Shown here: one piece after another, positions 43,309 to 52,188 of the stretch | Numbering within the stretch: the first letter of the stretch is position 1 | Layout of the letters: every line of letters begins with the position of its first letter | Assembly (NCBI RefSeq): GCF_013314895.1 | Contig: NZ_JABTYE010000003.1 | Span: forward strand, 1 to 64,000 | Direction of reading: 5' to 3' | DNA: 64,000 nucleotides | DNA from: Cupriavidus gilardii | Lineage (GTDB): Bacteria > Pseudomonadota > Gammaproteobacteria > Burkholderiales > Burkholderiaceae | Position numbers and translations under genes: made by a program | The notes under the pieces: model-generated | Seen by the model: only the letters and a program-made list of their open reading frames with translations | What the model was told of the DNA's origin: nothing | Databases searched by the model: none

Positions 43309-44880
43309 ATGAATAGTCTTGCGCAAAGGCGTCTGGCGATCGTGGGCGGCGGCGCAGCCGGGGTCGCCATGTTCATCGCCGCGGTTCAGCGGGGAACTGC
43401 GGACCGCATCTTCGTCGTCGAGCCTGGCGTCATCGGGCCGGGCGCCGCGTTCTCTCCCCCCGATCATGATCTGATTTGCAACACCTCGGTCGACATCATG
43501 TCGATCGTGCCCGGCAAACCGCTGGACTTTCTCGATTACCTGACGGCCAACGGCCACGCGGCGACCGCGGAAAGCTTCGTGCCGCGCCGGATCTACGGCG
43601 ACTATCTGGCCGATCGGTTTCATCGGTATGCGAGGCTGGCCCGGGCGCGCGGCATCGAGGTCACCCATCTGCCATATCGCTTCCGGGCGCTGAAGCGGCT
43701 CGGCCATCGCCGGTATGCGCTCGAATTCGAGGACGCCGTCACCGCCGCGGAGCCGATCGTTTCGGATGTCGTCTTCTGCATCGGCGGCGGCTCGCCGCGC
43801 CTGCCCGAGGCATTTGCCCCGCATCGCGGACACCCGCATCTCGTCCGTTGCCCATACGACGAGGCGGAAATGCGGGCCAAGGTCCCGCCGCGGTCGCAAG
43901 TGCTGGTGATCGGCAGCAAGCTGTCGGCGATCGATGCCACGCTGCTGCTATGCCGGGCCGGCCATCGCGTGACCATGCTGTCGCCGTCGGGGCGGCTTCC
44001 GGCCGTGCGCGCCCGCTTCATGTGGGGCAACGAAGTCCCGATCGATGCGAACGGCCTGTTGCAGGCGATGACCCGCTGGGACGGGCCTGCCGACGCGCCC
44101 TTGCCCGGCGCGCTCGGGTTCGGCTATCGAAAGTACTTTGCACGCGCGGTCCGTGCCTGCACCGGCCGATCCTGGCGCGCGCAGTTTTCGCTGGCGGAGC
44201 GGGCCGACCAACGACTCCGCGAGGACATCGCGATTGCGGAGCACGGCGGCACAGTCTGGCAAGACTGGGTCGTCAAGTTCGTCAACACGGCCAACTCGCT
44301 CTACCTGGACCACGGCGAGCGACGCATCGGCGGATTCCATCCCGAGTTCGGTTCGCTTCTGTTCGAATACCTGACCGCGGCGGCACTGCCCAATGCCAGG
44401 AAGATCCTGCGCTATCTGGAAAGTGGGCAGCTGACCGTCGAACGAGGCGAACCGCGCGATGTCGCGGCGGAACACGGCGGCCTGGGATGCTGGCGCATCG
44501 ATTGGGGCGGCGGCGAACAACACTTCGATGCGGTGGTCAATGCAGCCGGATTCCACGCGCCCTGCTTCGCGCTGAACGTCGATGGCGAGATCGAGGCCCA
44601 GTCCGACGGACGACGCGCCGTCGCGCCGATCCGGGCCTCGACCGACCTGTCCGCCCGGATTGCCCAATGGGGCAACACGGAGAACATCTGGCTCACTGGC
44701 GCGTCGCTGCAAGGGCGGCTGCTGACCGCCAGCGCCATCTTCATCATCACGAGCCTGGCCGACCGGATCGCCGCCGCGATGCTGCGCCCGCCTTTGCGCA
44801 GCAACGTCGACATCGAACCGCGCGCTGCCGGTCTCGTGCTGGCCCCTGCGGCCGCCACCGCAATGGCAACACGCCTCTAG
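43309..44880 (+). CDS. FAD/NAD(P)-binding protein of the NAD_binding_9 type
   Basis: A 523-residue flavoprotein. An N-terminal dinucleotide fold has LAIVGGGAAGVAMF, and a second Rossmann motif is SQVLVIGSKLSAIDATLLLCRAGH near residue 200. NAAGF and WLTGASLQGRLLTASAIFI lie near the C-terminus. This type is found near biosynthetic enzymes and is not well characterised; it might oxidise a substrate or deliver electrons. Located in front of the P450 (41-bp gap) and therefore likely to work on the same molecule. It does not look like a classic ferredoxin reductase. Confidence 0.75.
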   Translation: MNSLAQRRLAIVGGGAAGVAMFIAAVQRGTADRIFVVEPGVIGPGAAFSPPDHDLICNTSVDIMSIVPGKPLDFLDYLTANGHAATAESFVPRRIYGDYLADRFHRYARLARARGIEVTHLPYRFRALKRLGHRRYALEFEDAVTAAEPIVSDVVFCIGGGSPRLPEAFAPHRGHPHLVRCPYDEAEMRAKVPPRSQVLVIGSKLSAIDATLLLCRAGHRVTMLSPSGRLPAVRARFMWGNEVPIDANGLLQAMTRWDGPADAPLPGALGFGYRKYFARAVRACTGRSWRAQFSLAERADQRLREDIAIAEHGGTVWQDWVVKFVNTANSLYLDHGERRIGGFHPEFGSLLFEYLTAAALPNARKILRYLESGQLTVERGEPRDVAAEHGGLGCWRIDWGGGEQHFDAVVNAAGFHAPCFALNVDGEIEAQSDGRRAVAPIRASTDLSARIAQWGNTENIWLTGASLQGRLLTASAIFIITSLADRIAAAMLRPPLRSNVDIEPRAAGLVLAPAAATAMATRL

Positions 44881-44921
44881 CGCGCATTTCGACACGCTTC
44901 CCCCATTTGCGAGCCACCACC

Positions 44922-46133
44922 ATGGACATGCTGACCCGACCGGACCTGTCGTCCGACCAGTTCTTTGAAGACCGCTACGCAAGCTACCGCGTGCTGCGCG
45001 ATCGCTTCCCGTTCTTCGATACCGAGATCGATGGCGAGCCCTGCGTCGTCATCACACGCCATGCGGACGTCGACCAGGTGCTGCGCCACCCGCTCGTCAC
45101 GGCCCAGCCGGAGCCGGGCAAGTTTCCGGCCCGTGTGGGCAACGGTCCGGCCGCACGGCACTATCGCGAATCGCTGCCGAGCCTGGACCATCCGGAACAT
45201 ACGCGCATTCGGCGGATCCTGACGCCGGCGTTCATGCCCAAGGCCGTCGCGAAAATGCGCGAGCGCATCGAGCGCGCGATCGAGCGTCATCTGGACAGGC
45301 TGGCGCAGGAGTCCGAAGCCGATTTCATCGATGTCTTCGCCCAGCCGCTGGCGATCGAGCTGGCCAGTTTGCTGATGCACATGTCGATCGAGCAGGCGAC
45401 GCAGGTATTGGAGCGTTCGCAGGAACTGATTGCCGTGCTGGGCGTGACCAGCATGGGCGAAGGCGCGCTCGAGGCAGCGGACAAGGCCGGCAGCTATTGC
45501 CAGGCTTATGTGGACGACGTGGTCCAGGCGCTGAAGCGGCAACCATTGCCTGCCGACGATTTCGTCGGCGTGATGCTGGCGTCCGAAGGCAAGGAAGGAG
45601 GGATGACGCGCTCCGAGATCGTGACGACCATCATCGGCGTGATCATCGCGGCCTACCATACGTCGAAGGCGATGTTCGCGACGACGACGCTGGCCTTGCT
45701 CAGACATCCAGACCAGAAAGCGCGGCTGGTTGCCGATCCCGGCCTGGCCCGTTCCTGCTGGGAGGAGGGTCTGCGGTTCGACGGGCCGGTGCATTTCATG
45801 CACCGGTATGCGAGCCAGCCGATCACGGTCGGCGACAGGGTGCTCGAGCCCGGACGCCGCCTCGTGGTCGGCCTGCAGGCCGGCAACCGCGACGAGCGGC
45901 GTTTCCCGGAGCCGGATCGCTTCATCATCGACCGCACCGACAATCGGCACCTCGCCTTTGCCGGCGGCCCGCATTTCTGCATCGGTGCACAGCTCGTGCG
46001 GCTCGAAGGCGAGCTGCTGTTTCAGCGGCTGTTCCAGCGTTTCCCCAACATGGCGCTCCAGGGCCTGCAGTACGCGCCGATTCGGGATATCTCATTCCCG
46101 ATGCTGCTCAAGCTGACGGTCTCACTGCGCTGA
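44922..46133 (+). CDS. cytochrome P450
   Basis: A 403-residue soluble bacterial P450. The heme ligand is Cys353 in FAGGPHFCIGAQ, ExxR is at 282-285 (EGLR), and the I-helix oxygen-activation motif is AAYHT at 243-247 where AGxET/D/T is usual: the Gly and the acidic residue are replaced by Ala and Tyr-His, while the Thr is kept. It is followed 10 bp later by a 3Fe-4S-type ferredoxin gene, its probable redox partner. The missing acid residue suggests unusual oxygen or proton handling, or a peroxygenase-like or non-hydroxylating reaction. Confidence 0.93.
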   Translation: MDMLTRPDLSSDQFFEDRYASYRVLRDRFPFFDTEIDGEPCVVITRHADVDQVLRHPLVTAQPEPGKFPARVGNGPAARHYRESLPSLDHPEHTRIRRILTPAFMPKAVAKMRERIERAIERHLDRLAQESEADFIDVFAQPLAIELASLLMHMSIEQATQVLERSQELIAVLGVTSMGEGALEAADKAGSYCQAYVDDVVQALKRQPLPADDFVGVMLASEGKEGGMTRSEIVTTIIGVIIAAYHTSKAMFATTTLALLRHPDQKARLVADPGLARSCWEEGLRFDGPVHFMHRYASQPITVGDRVLEPGRRLVVGLQAGNRDERRFPEPDRFIIDRTDNRHLAFAGGPHFCIGAQLVRLEGELLFQRLFQRFPNMALQGLQYAPIRDISFPMLLKLTVSLR

Positions 46134-46143
46134 GGAGCGGGCC

Positions 46144-46410
46144 ATGGATGACCTTCGCGTCGAAATGCGACCGGGCGCCTGCTGCGGGTTCGGCAACTGC
46201 GCCGCATTGGCCCCGCAGGTGTTCGTCTTCGATCCGGAACGGCACAAGCTGAAGTACATCGACCAGTCCCACGTTGCGGCGCAGCTCGCGCAGGTGCGCC
46301 AAGCGGTGGCCGAATGTCCCGCGGGAACGCTGGTGCTGGTGCGAGCCGCCGCCGCTGGACAGGAACCGGCGGCGGCAGCGGCTACACCCCGATCAGGCTG
46401 CGCGCGATGA
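46144..46410 (+). CDS. 3Fe-4S-type ferredoxin, P450 partner
   Basis: An 88-residue protein. The cluster ligands are Cys13 and Cys19 in GACCGFGNCAALAP (C-x5-C) and the Cys of AECPAG near residue 58, so the pattern is that of single-cluster P450 ferredoxins; Cys14 is an extra cysteine. The C-terminal tail (AAAGQEPAAAAATPRSGCAR) is unusual and overlaps by 29 bp the 3' end of the convergent acyl-CoA dehydrogenase gene. No ferredoxin reductase gene is nearby. Confidence 0.88.
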   Translation: MDDLRVEMRPGACCGFGNCAALAPQVFVFDPERHKLKYIDQSHVAAQLAQVRQAVAECPAGTLVLVRAAAAGQEPAAAAATPRSGCAR

Positions 46411-47587
46411 TGCCCAGCTGCACCTCGGCGGCGCCGCCGAAGATCGTGTAAGCCCGGCTGTTCAGATACTCGGGCAGCAAGGTGCCGACGATTTCGCTGC
46501 CGGCTCCGATGCCGCAGGATGAGCTCGCGTCATCGTCGCGCCAACGCTGCCCTTCCAACCCCAGCATCTCCACACCCAGCTCGCCGATCTGCTGCTTGAG
46601 CCGGCTGGCGCGCAGCTTCAGCATCGACGACACCGGGCCGGGACTCTGCCCCGGCATCAGTTGGCCCAGCGTCTTCAGCTCCAGCATCTCGAAGGCATCG
46701 AGGTCCGCGCAGACCTCGCCGAAGCGCGCATGCAGCAGTTCGCGCTGCGCGCCGTCGTGGCGCAGGCCGCCCGCCTGCAACGCCGCCATCGCGTCGCCCA
46801 CCCGCATCAATTGCGAGCGCAGCCGCGGGCTGAAGAACCCCGCGCCGCGTTCGAACTCGAGCAGATAGCGGGCGCAGGCCCAGCCGGCGTTCTCCTCGCC
46901 GATGCGATTGGCCTGCGGCACGCGCACCTCGTCGAAGAAGACTTCGTTGACGTCGCGATCGCCGCCGATCGTCGCGATCGGGCGCACGGTGACGCCGGGC
47001 GAATCCATATCGATCAGCAGGAAGCTGATGCCGTCCTGCCGGCGCCCCTCGTTGCCGGTTCGGACCAGCGCGAACATGCGGTTGGCATGATGCGCGTGCG
47101 TGGTCCACAGCTTGGAACCGCTGACGATGTAGTCGTCGCCATCGGGCACCGCGCGCGTGCGCAGCGCCGCGAGGTCGGAGCCCGCCCCGGATTCGGAGAA
47201 ACCTTGGCACCAGTAGTCGTCGCCGGACAGGATGCGCGGCAGATAGCGTTCCTTCTGTTCCTCGGTGCCGAAGCGCAGGATCACCGGTCCGAGCAGCCGC
47301 ACGCCCATCGGATGGACCAGCGGCGCGCCGGCCAGCGCGCACTCGGTCTCGAAGACGAAGCGCTGCACCGGGCTCCAGCCGGTGCCGCCCCATTCCTTCG
47401 GCCACAGCGGCACCAGCCAGCCGCGCTCGCGCAGCATCGCCTGCCAGGGGCCGGAAATTTCGGGCTCGGGATACATTGCGGTAGTCAGCCGCTGGCCGCG
47501 GCGCAGCTCGGGCGTCAGCCTGTCGCGCAGGAAGGCCCGCACCTCGTGGCGAAACGCCGCGAGTTCGGGGGTCAATTGGAGATCCAT
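46382..47587 (-). CDS. acyl-CoA dehydrogenase, large FadE-type subunit
   Basis: A 401-residue acyl-CoA dehydrogenase with FAD-binding CQGFSESGAGSDLAALRTRA and KLWTTHAHHANRMFALVRT, and the C-terminal AYTIFGGAAEVQLGIIARSLIG. It is the last gene of the minus-strand operon from 52999. Its start overlaps the previous dehydrogenase by 16 bp, so the two may form a heteromeric enzyme. Its 3' end overlaps the convergent ferredoxin gene. Confidence 0.92.
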   Translation of the reverse strand: MDLQLTPELAAFRHEVRAFLRDRLTPELRRGQRLTTAMYPEPEISGPWQAMLRERGWLVPLWPKEWGGTGWSPVQRFVFETECALAGAPLVHPMGVRLLGPVILRFGTEEQKERYLPRILSGDDYWCQGFSESGAGSDLAALRTRAVPDGDDYIVSGSKLWTTHAHHANRMFALVRTGNEGRRQDGISFLLIDMDSPGVTVRPIATIGGDRDVNEVFFDEVRVPQANRIGEENAGWACARYLLEFERGAGFFSPRLRSQLMRVGDAMAALQAGGLRHDGAQRELLHARFGEVCADLDAFEMLELKTLGQLMPGQSPGPVSSMLKLRASRLKQQIGELGVEMLGLEGQRWRDDDASSSCGIGAGSEIVGTLLPEYLNSRAYTIFGGAAEVQLGIIARSLIGV

Positions 47588-48876
47588 GACGCGGCGGCCT
47601 CGGCGGAAGATCGATTGGAAGACGGCAGGGTCCGGCTGTCGCGCCATGCCCCGCTGGCCAGCATCGCGCGGCCATATTGCGCGGCATGCCAGGACGGGCT
47701 GCCGCCCTGCTGCTGGAAACGCGTCAGCTTGCGGAACAGGCCGGCGATCGGCAGCTCCTCGGAGACGCCCATGCCGCCATGCAGCTGCACCGCTTGCTGC
47801 GATACGTAGCGGGCCGCGCGTCCGACCTTGGACTTCGCCATCGCGGCCAGCGCGACGGCATCGGTTGCGTCCTTCAGCCCCGCATCGACGCGCAGCGCCG
47901 CGAGCTCGCAGGCCGCGATCGCTTCCTCGCAGCAGACCGCCATCTCGGCCAGCTTGTGTTGCACGGTCTGGAAGCTCGCGATGGGTCGGCCGAACTGCTC
48001 GCGCTGGCGGGTATGGGCAACCGTGCGCTCGAAGGCGGCCTGCATCGCGCCGCAGGCTTCCCAGCACAGCGCGATCGACGCCTCGGCCAGCAGGCGGTGC
48101 AGCACCGGGGTCGCATCGCTTCCCTCCGCGGGCCCCAGCATCGCGTCGGCATCGACATGGACCCCGTCGAGCCATACGTCCGCAGCGGCGGCGCCGTCGA
48201 CCGTATGGCAGCGGTGCAGGCGCAATCCGCGCGCAGAGAGGTCGCGCATTGGCAGCAGGAACACGGCATGTGTGGCACCGGCCGTGTCCGGGTTCGCGCC
48301 GGGCTCCAAGTCCGGCTTTGCATCCGGCCCCCGTTCCCTCCCCTCGCCGTCGATGCGGGCACTGACCAGCAGCGCATCGGCGCCGCCGGCACCCGGCACC
48401 AGCAGCTTGGCGCCGTGCAGCCGCCAGCCCGTCCCGTCGCGCTGCGCCACCGTGGCACGCGGTGCCCATGGGTCATGGCACTGCGCTTCGTCGTGGGCCA
48501 GCGTCAGACGGCGGCTGCCGTCGATGACCGCCGGCAGCCAGCGATCGCGCTGCGCCGGCGTGCCGAGCGCCGCCAGCATACGCGCCGCCAGCAGGATCCC
48601 GCCGTGGTACGGCACGTTGATGCCGTGCCGGCCGAAGGCGCGCATCAGCAGCCCCGTTTCGACCGCACCGCCATCGAAGCCGCCGGTTTCCGCCGGCAAT
48701 GGCAGTCCCAGCCAGCCCATCTCGGCGAAGGCCCGCCACATCGGCATCCATCGCGGGTGCGGTCCGGATTCGGGCCGTGCGTCGTACCACGGCCCCGCGG
48801 CATCGGGTTGCCGCGACAGAAAAGCCAGCGCGCTCTCCTCGATCAGCCGCTGTTGTTCGTTCAGCGTCAGCTGCAT
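47572..48876 (-). CDS. acyl-CoA dehydrogenase, second subunit
   Basis: A 434-residue acyl-CoA dehydrogenase-family protein. The N-terminal helices begin at MQLTLNEQQRLIEESALAFL, the middle domain is degenerate in the FAD-contact motifs, and the C-terminal part has QAVQLHGGMGVSEELPIAGLFRKL. The middle contains a charged insertion around EGRERGPDAKPDLEPGANPD. Pairs like this often make alpha2beta2 dehydrogenases for bulky or branched acyl-CoA. It starts 4 bp after the TctC stop. Confidence 0.88.
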   Translation of the reverse strand: MQLTLNEQQRLIEESALAFLSRQPDAAGPWYDARPESGPHPRWMPMWRAFAEMGWLGLPLPAETGGFDGGAVETGLLMRAFGRHGINVPYHGGILLAARMLAALGTPAQRDRWLPAVIDGSRRLTLAHDEAQCHDPWAPRATVAQRDGTGWRLHGAKLLVPGAGGADALLVSARIDGEGRERGPDAKPDLEPGANPDTAGATHAVFLLPMRDLSARGLRLHRCHTVDGAAAADVWLDGVHVDADAMLGPAEGSDATPVLHRLLAEASIALCWEACGAMQAAFERTVAHTRQREQFGRPIASFQTVQHKLAEMAVCCEEAIAACELAALRVDAGLKDATDAVALAAMAKSKVGRAARYVSQQAVQLHGGMGVSEELPIAGLFRKLTRFQQQGGSPSWHAAQYGRAMLASGAWRDSRTLPSSNRSSAEAAASWISN

Positions 48877-48880
48877 CGGC

Positions 48881-49864
48881 TCAATCCGCCTGCGCGCCGG
48901 ACGCCTTGGCGACCTTGGTCCACTTCTGCGCGTCCTGCTTGATGAAGGTCGCGAACTGCTCGGGCGTATTGCCGATGATGTCCAGGCCCAGCGCACGGAA
49001 CTGTTCGCGCAGGGCCGGGTCCTTCAGCGCCTGCTGCGTGGCGGCATGGACGCGCTTGACGACGTCGGGCGGCGCACCGGCCGGGGCCAGCAGGCCCAGC
49101 CAGGGCATCGCCTCGTAGCCCGGCAGGCCCGACTCCGCCACCGTCGGCAGATCGGGCAGCGTCGCCGAGCGCTTCGCCGTGGTCACCGCCAGCGCGCGCA
49201 CGCTGCCGCTCTTGATATGCGGGGCCGACGACGCGTACGCGTCGAACATCACCTGCACGTTGCCGCCGACCAGGTCGTTCAGCGCCGGCGCGCTGCCCTT
49301 GTACGGAATGTGGGACATCTGGACGCCCGCCATGGTCTTGAACAACTCCGCCTCCAGGTGGGTCGACGTGCCCGAACCCGCCGAGCTGTAGCTGACCGAC
49401 TTGCCGCTGGTCTTCAGATAGTCGATCAGCTCCTTGACGTTGGTCACCGGCAGCTTGGCATTGACCTCGAGCACGTGCACCACCGAGGCCACCAGCGTGA
49501 TCGGCGTGAAGTCCTTGACCGGGTCGTAGCCTACCGTCTTGAACACCGCCGGCGCGATGCCCAGCGAAGAGGCGGCCATCAGCAGCGTATAGCCGTCGGG
49601 CGCCTGCCTGGCGACGTAATCGGACGCGATCACCGTGCCGGCACCCGGCTTGTTCTCGATCACGACCGGCTGGCCCAGATGCTGGCGCAGCCGTTCGCCG
49701 AGCGCGCGCGTCATGATGTCGGCCGCGCCGCCGGGTGTGAACGGCACGATGATGCGCACCGGCTTGGTGGGATAGGCGCCGGCGTCGGCGGCATGGGCGC
49801 CGGGCAGCACGGCAAGGGGCAGCGCCACGGTCAGCGCCAGGGCGGCGATCCAGGATCGGGTCAT
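48881..49864 (-). CDS. TctC/Bug-family periplasmic binding protein, copy 1
   Basis: A 327-residue extracytoplasmic binding protein. The signal peptide is MTRSWIAALALTVALPLAVL with cleavage after AHA. The mature part has YPTKPVRIIVPFTPGGAADIMTR and SYSSAGSGTSTHLEAELF, hallmarks of the Bug family. It binds small carboxylates and normally serves a tripartite tricarboxylate transporter. No TctA/TctB genes are near, as is common for orphans in Burkholderiales. The operon context suggests that the ligand is the acid degraded by the flanking acyl-CoA enzymes. Confidence 0.93.
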   Translation of the reverse strand: MTRSWIAALALTVALPLAVLPGAHAADAGAYPTKPVRIIVPFTPGGAADIMTRALGERLRQHLGQPVVIENKPGAGTVIASDYVARQAPDGYTLLMAASSLGIAPAVFKTVGYDPVKDFTPITLVASVVHVLEVNAKLPVTNVKELIDYLKTSGKSVSYSSAGSGTSTHLEAELFKTMAGVQMSHIPYKGSAPALNDLVGGNVQVMFDAYASSAPHIKSGSVRALAVTTAKRSATLPDLPTVAESGLPGYEAMPWLGLLAPAGAPPDVVKRVHAATQQALKDPALREQFRALGLDIIGNTPEQFATFIKQDAQKWTKVAKASGAQAD

Positions 49865-49995
49865 GGTCAGTCTCCTCTCGATTGTTGTTGTGTTGCGCTT
49901 CGTTGTTTCGGCGCGGTATCGACGCGGTTCCGGCGCGGTATCTGCGCAGTACGTGCGTGGTATGTGGGGGTACGTGCGCGATACCCGCCGCAGCC

Positions 49996-52188
49996 TTACT
50001 CCCGCTTCGGCACGATCAAGGCATCGAGCATCGCCACGCCCTGTCCGCGCTCGCGCACCAGCAGCGGATTGATCTCGACCTCGTCGGCCGCCTCGCCCAG
50101 CGCCAGCACCGCGTCCGAGAACGCCGCGATCGCCGCGCAGGCCGCCGGCACGTCGCACAACGGCCGCCCGCGGAAGCCGTCGAGCAGCGGGAACGCCCGC
50201 AGTTCGCGCAGCATCTGCTCGGCGGTGCGCCGATCGACCGGCAGCAGCCGATGGCTGACGTCCCGATACAGCTCGGTCAGCACGCCGCCGAGTCCCACCG
50301 TCAGCGTCGGGCCGAACACGGGGTCGCGCACCGCGCCGACGATCAGCTCGACGCCGCCGCTCAACATCGGCTGCACCAGCACGCCGTCGATGCGGGCGTG
50401 CGGCGCATGCTTCCGGACGCTGGCCAGCATCTCGGCGCAGGCCTTGCGCACCGCGTCGGCATCGCGGAGGTTCAGCCGCACGCCCCCGACCTCGGTCTTG
50501 TGCGGCAGGTCGGCGCTCAGCACCTTCAACACCACCGGAAAGCCCAATTCCACCGCCGCGGCGGCAGCCTCGTCGGCGTGCCGCACCACGCGGCCGTCGA
50601 TATCGCCGACGCCGTGCGCGGCCAGATAGCGGCGGGCCGCATGTTCATCGCACGGCAAGGCGGGCGGCGTCGGCATCGCGGCAGCCAGTTCCCTCTCCCC
50701 AGCCCTCTCCCGCAAGCGGGAGAGGGCGCCGGTTGTCGCGAGTGCGGTCGCTGTCGCGGGGGTCGATCGCAGTTGCTGAGGCATGTCCCTGTTCCGCAGC
50801 GCGCGCCAGCCCCGCTGGTTGCGTCGCTCGTGCCATTGCAGCAGCGGCGGCAGCGTCTGCATCGCCATGCCGATATCGGTCATCACCGGTACGCCATGCG
50901 TGCGCAGGTCGTCGCGGCGCGTCGCGCGTCCAGTGTCAATGGCCAGCAGCAGGCGCGGATGCGCGGCGGCCGTTTCGATCAGGTCGTCCGCCATGCGATC
51001 GAGCAGATAGCCCGGCGCGTAGACGATCACGGCATCGATCGCGTCGCTGGTCGCCAGCGCGGTGAGTGCGGTTCGAACGAAGCCGGGATCGTTGACGACG
51101 TTGCCGGTCACGTCGACCGGGTTCGACACCATGCCATAGTCCGGAATACCCGCGCGCAGCGTCTGTTGCAGCGCCTGCGGCAACGTCGGCACCTCCAGTC
51201 CCGCACCGATGCATTTGTCTGCCAGGATCGCACCGACCGCACCCGAGATGCTGACGATCGCGACGCGGCGGCCGGCACTGCGGCCCCGGTAGCGCGCCAG
51301 TTCCGCCAGATGCGCCATCTGCGCGAAGTCCTGGCACTCGATCACGTTGAGCTGCGCGAACGCAGCGCGATAGATCTGCTGGTTGCCGGCCAGCGCCGAC
51401 GTATGCGAGCGCACCGCCTCGCGGCCCTTGTCGGTCTCGCCGGCCTTGTACACGATCACCGGCTTGTCGGCCTCGGCGCAGGCGATGGCCGCGTCGATGA
51501 AGCGCGCGCCATCGCGCAGTTCCTCGATATAGCCGAGCACCACGTCGGTATCCGGGTCCTGCGCGAGGAACTGCAGGTATTCGGCGAAATCGAGACAGGC
51601 CTCGTTGCCGGTATTGATGAACTGGCTGAACGGCACGCCGAGCTCGCGCGCGATGGCAAACACGGCGGCGCAGACGTTGCCGCTCTGCGTCAGCAGGCTG
51701 ACCGTGCCCCGCTCGCGCTGCGCCGGCGCCGTGCGAAAGACCGAAGCGAACGCCGTATAGGCGTGCGTGTTCAGATTGGCAAAGCCCATGCAGTTGGGAC
51801 CGGCGACCGCCATGCCGGTGCTGCGCACGAAGTCTTCCATCTCTTGCTGCAGGGCCGCGCCGCTTTCGCCCGCCTCCGCAAAGCCGGCGGCATAAACGAT
51901 TGCAGCGCGAATGCCGCGCGCGTGGCAGCGCTTCAGCATTGGCGTGACCTGTTCCGCGCCGATGGCCAGCACCGCCAGGTCGATGCCCTCGGGCAGCGCC
52001 TCGATCGACGGATGGCAACGCAGCCCGAACACCGTCTCGTACTTCGGATTGACCGGATGGATCTGGCCCCGGTAGCCGAAGCGCGTCAGCAGATCGATCG
52101 GCATGCCGCCGATGCGGCCGGCGTCGCCGCTGGCGCCGACGATGGCGATCGATTGCGGATTGAGCAGCGGGTCGAGCCTATGCGCCAT
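49996..52188 (-). CDS. NDP-forming acyl-CoA ligase, CoA-binding domain first, with REP-derived linker
   Basis: A 730-residue acyl-CoA synthetase. The N-terminal CoA-binding domain has SIAIVGASGDAGRIGGMPIDLL; the ligase domain has the phospho-His region VRSHTSALAGNQ, and the C-terminal ATP-grasp has FPVVLKVLSADLPHKTEVGGVRL. The domain order is the reverse of the paralogue at 33701-35830. The inter-domain linker (about residues 470-510) contains LSRLRERAGERE, which is the translation of a REP palindrome at 50703-50726. The start overlaps the enoyl-CoA hydratase stop by 11 bp. It probably activates the operon's acid substrate. Confidence 0.9.
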   Translation of the reverse strand: MAHRLDPLLNPQSIAIVGASGDAGRIGGMPIDLLTRFGYRGQIHPVNPKYETVFGLRCHPSIEALPEGIDLAVLAIGAEQVTPMLKRCHARGIRAAIVYAAGFAEAGESGAALQQEMEDFVRSTGMAVAGPNCMGFANLNTHAYTAFASVFRTAPAQRERGTVSLLTQSGNVCAAVFAIARELGVPFSQFINTGNEACLDFAEYLQFLAQDPDTDVVLGYIEELRDGARFIDAAIACAEADKPVIVYKAGETDKGREAVRSHTSALAGNQQIYRAAFAQLNVIECQDFAQMAHLAELARYRGRSAGRRVAIVSISGAVGAILADKCIGAGLEVPTLPQALQQTLRAGIPDYGMVSNPVDVTGNVVNDPGFVRTALTALATSDAIDAVIVYAPGYLLDRMADDLIETAAAHPRLLLAIDTGRATRRDDLRTHGVPVMTDIGMAMQTLPPLLQWHERRNQRGWRALRNRDMPQQLRSTPATATALATTGALSRLRERAGERELAAAMPTPPALPCDEHAARRYLAAHGVGDIDGRVVRHADEAAAAAVELGFPVVLKVLSADLPHKTEVGGVRLNLRDADAVRKACAEMLASVRKHAPHARIDGVLVQPMLSGGVELIVGAVRDPVFGPTLTVGLGGVLTELYRDVSHRLLPVDRRTAEQMLRELRAFPLLDGFRGRPLCDVPAACAAIAAFSDAVLALGEAADEVEINPLLVRERGQGVAMLDALIVPKRE
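50703..50726. repeat. REP-like palindrome inside a coding sequence (copy 4)
   Basis: Perfect arms CCCTCTCCCGC (50703-50713) and GCGGGAGAGGG (50716-50726), the same 11-mers as in the intergenic copies. It lies in frame in the linker between the ligase and ATP-grasp domains of the acyl-CoA ligase. Confidence 0.85.
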
